DNA of 64,000 bases from JAKPAM01 sp047601745 (GTDB lineage: Bacteria > Pseudomonadota > Gammaproteobacteria > Burkholderiales > Burkholderiaceae_E), in NCBI GenBank assembly GCA_047601745.1, contig JASGIS010000001.1, positions 6,076,001 to 6,140,000 on the forward strand. The letters run 5' to 3'. This document shows, in pieces, positions 62,890-64,000 of this stretch (the first letter of the stretch is position 1; each line of letters starts with the position of its first letter). Below the pieces are notes generated by a model. That model did no database searches. It was not told the origin of the DNA and was given only the letters and a program-made list of their open reading frames with translations. Made by a program: the position numbers and the translations under genes.

Positions 62890-63501
62890 TCAACTGTCGT
62901 ACAGAAAGCGCCGGTCGGACCAGGTCGCGAGCCAGCCGGGCGCGTACGCGACGAAGATGCTGGCCAGCATGCCGGTGACGATGCCGTCGCCCCAGGCCAT
63001 CAGCCAACTGGCGACCCACGGCGTGTCGGCACCGGCCCCGGGCTGGGCCCACCGATGCAGCAGGCTGGTGGCGAACAGGCAGACGACGGTGCCGACGAAC
63101 GCTCGCACCAGCACGTAGACGAACAGATGATGGCCGACGTAGCGGCGCACGGCGGCGCCGAACAGCATCGCCAGCGTCGCCGGCAGCACGCCGGACCACC
63201 AGGCCAGGTCGATCGCCTGCGCGGCATCCATCGACCCGGAGGCCGCCCAGGCGATCGCCGCGGCACCGATCAGCGCCGGAACGGCCATCGGCCAGCCGAT
63301 CATCAGCACGACCAGGCACGCGCCGGACCAACGCAACTGGCCGGCCAGCGGCAACGGCACGGGCAGGGTCCACAGGATCGGCCACAGTGTTAGCGTGGCG
63401 ATCAGCGGTCCGATGCGCTCGCCATGCGGCATCAGCCGCCACGGGCGCATCAGCAGCGCGACGGCCAGCGCGAGCACGAGCAGCAGCAACTCGACGAACA
63501 T
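62890..63501 (-). CDS. Multispan membrane protein, CbiM/ECF-S-like
   Basis: A 203-residue protein with six or seven hydrophobic helices. The pattern (an early PWRLMPHGER loop, VPALIGAAAIAW, VRRYVGHHLFVYVLVRAF, and an end with a signature aromatic-basic tail) resembles the COG3235/energy-coupling-factor substrate-capture type membrane proteins. The assignment is tentative. Nothing adjacent encodes an ATPase. Confidence 0.6.
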   Translation of the reverse strand: MFVELLLLVLALAVALLMRPWRLMPHGERIGPLIATLTLWPILWTLPVPLPLAGQLRWSGACLVVLMIGWPMAVPALIGAAAIAWAASGSMDAAQAIDLAWWSGVLPATLAMLFGAAVRRYVGHHLFVYVLVRAFVGTVVCLFATSLLHRWAQPGAGADTPWVASWLMAWGDGIVTGMLASIFVAYAPGWLATWSDRRFLYDS

Positions 63502-63601
63502 CGACGGCGGCGCGCACGCGCGCGCCCACGGAGACGGGGATGCTCGTCACGATAACACCCGCGACCGGGTCCGGCGCGCGTCGGAGGACGAGCCGATGCG
63601 C

Positions 63602-64000
63602 TCAGCGAGCCCGCCTGGCCCGCGCCGGTCGCGCGGCGCGCGCCGTTCCCGCTCCGTTCTTCGCGGGCGCCGACGGCGCGCGCGGCGCCAGACGGCCGCC
63701 GGGCGGAACGAGATCGGCGCGCGCCTCGGACGGATTCGCTCCGGCCGTCAGCCGTTCGAGCCACAGCAGCGCATCGACGTGCGCGACGAAGCGCTGCAGA
63801 TAAGCCGGCGCGCTGGCCTGCATCAGCTGCAGCGCGCGATGCACGAGATGCGGTGAATTCAGTGGACCGGCCTGCGGCGGTACCTGGTCGAGCGAATGGC
63901 GCAACCGCCGTTCGGCCGACAGCCGTATCCAGGTGTCGCGATCCCGGCGCAGCGCGCGCAGTTCGTGCGGATTGGTCCATCGGTCGCCGTCATCGATGCC
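63602..64000 (-). CDS. DUF2894-type conserved protein (5' end beyond window)
   Basis: 133 C-terminal residues of a protein whose frame is open across the right edge. It contains NPHELRALRRDRDTWIRLSAERRL followed by LDQVPPQAGPLNSPHLVHRALQLM and AYLQRFVAHVDALLWLERL, typical of the DUF2894 family. The tail is Ala/Arg-rich. Function is unknown. An internal TTG at 63904 is not needed, since the frame continues upstream. Confidence 0.8.
   Translation of the reverse strand, partial: GIDDGDRWTNPHELRALRRDRDTWIRLSAERRLRHSLDQVPPQAGPLNSPHLVHRALQLMQASAPAYLQRFVAHVDALLWLERLTAGANPSEARADLVPPGGRLAPRAPSAPAKNGAGTARAARPARARRAR

Overview
The window looks like a chromosome segment of a high-GC betaproteobacterium, most likely order Burkholderiales. 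The basis is gene content and order: ispH-fkpB beside radC, rpmB-rpmG, ribF-ileS-lspA-coaBC-dut, clpS-clpA divergent from a cold-shock gene, a Bug-family solute-binding protein, and C/G-rich third codon positions. Coding is dense. Many neighbours overlap by four bases (ATGA or GTGA), so most blocks read as operons. No rRNA, tRNA or CRISPR array was recognised.

Layout. 1-5.3 kb (minus): a ligase-associated exonuclease and ATP-dependent DNA ligase (cut by the left edge), an SGNH hydrolase and an AsmA-like protein. 5.5-9.9 kb (plus): a Crp/Fnr regulator, a small unknown protein, an OmpR-type response regulator and a hybrid histidine kinase. 10-12.5 kb (minus): PilV/PilW/PilX-like minor pilins. 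12.7-15.1 kb: ispH-fkpB divergent from radC. 15.3-18.9 kb is an accessory islet: a group IIC intron sitting just after a terminator hairpin, then a lone gene with a HEPN RNase motif. A DMT transporter and rpmB-rpmG follow.

20.8-26.1 kb: a Bug-type binding protein with a 34-bp repeat array copied from its own 3' end, a TRAP transporter (dctQMP) and an MscS-like channel. 26.1-31 kb (minus): a fatty acid desaturase, a second MscS protein, rsmB and purN. 31-38.7 kb (plus): ribF, ileS, lspA, coaBC, a membrane protein, a rhodanese and dut. 38.9-43.6 kb (minus): a lipoprotein, an S8 protease lipoprotein and an MFS transporter. 44-47.7 kb: an exported peroxiredoxin, transaldolase, DsbB and an FccB-like flavoprotein. 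47.8-52 kb: clpS-clpA, a 1.4-kb repeat-rich gap and a cold-shock gene. 52-58.4 kb: an unknown protein, azurin, phosphoketolase, rnk, a UspA protein, slyX and ybjQ. 58.5-62.7 kb (minus): a TonB-dependent siderophore receptor with an STN domain, preceded by one polypeptide that fuses an ECF sigma factor to a FecR-type transmembrane anti-sigma module. The right edge holds a membrane protein and a truncated DUF2894-type gene.

Three things stand out. The first is the sigma/anti-sigma fusion with its receptor, a one-protein version of FecI-FecR cell-surface signalling. The second is the radC-rpmB islet with intron and HEPN gene. The third is an unusual density of short tandem repeats (periods 5, 6, 8, 9, 12, 15 and 34 bp) both inside protein termini and in intergenic DNA, which suggests recurrent slippage expansions.
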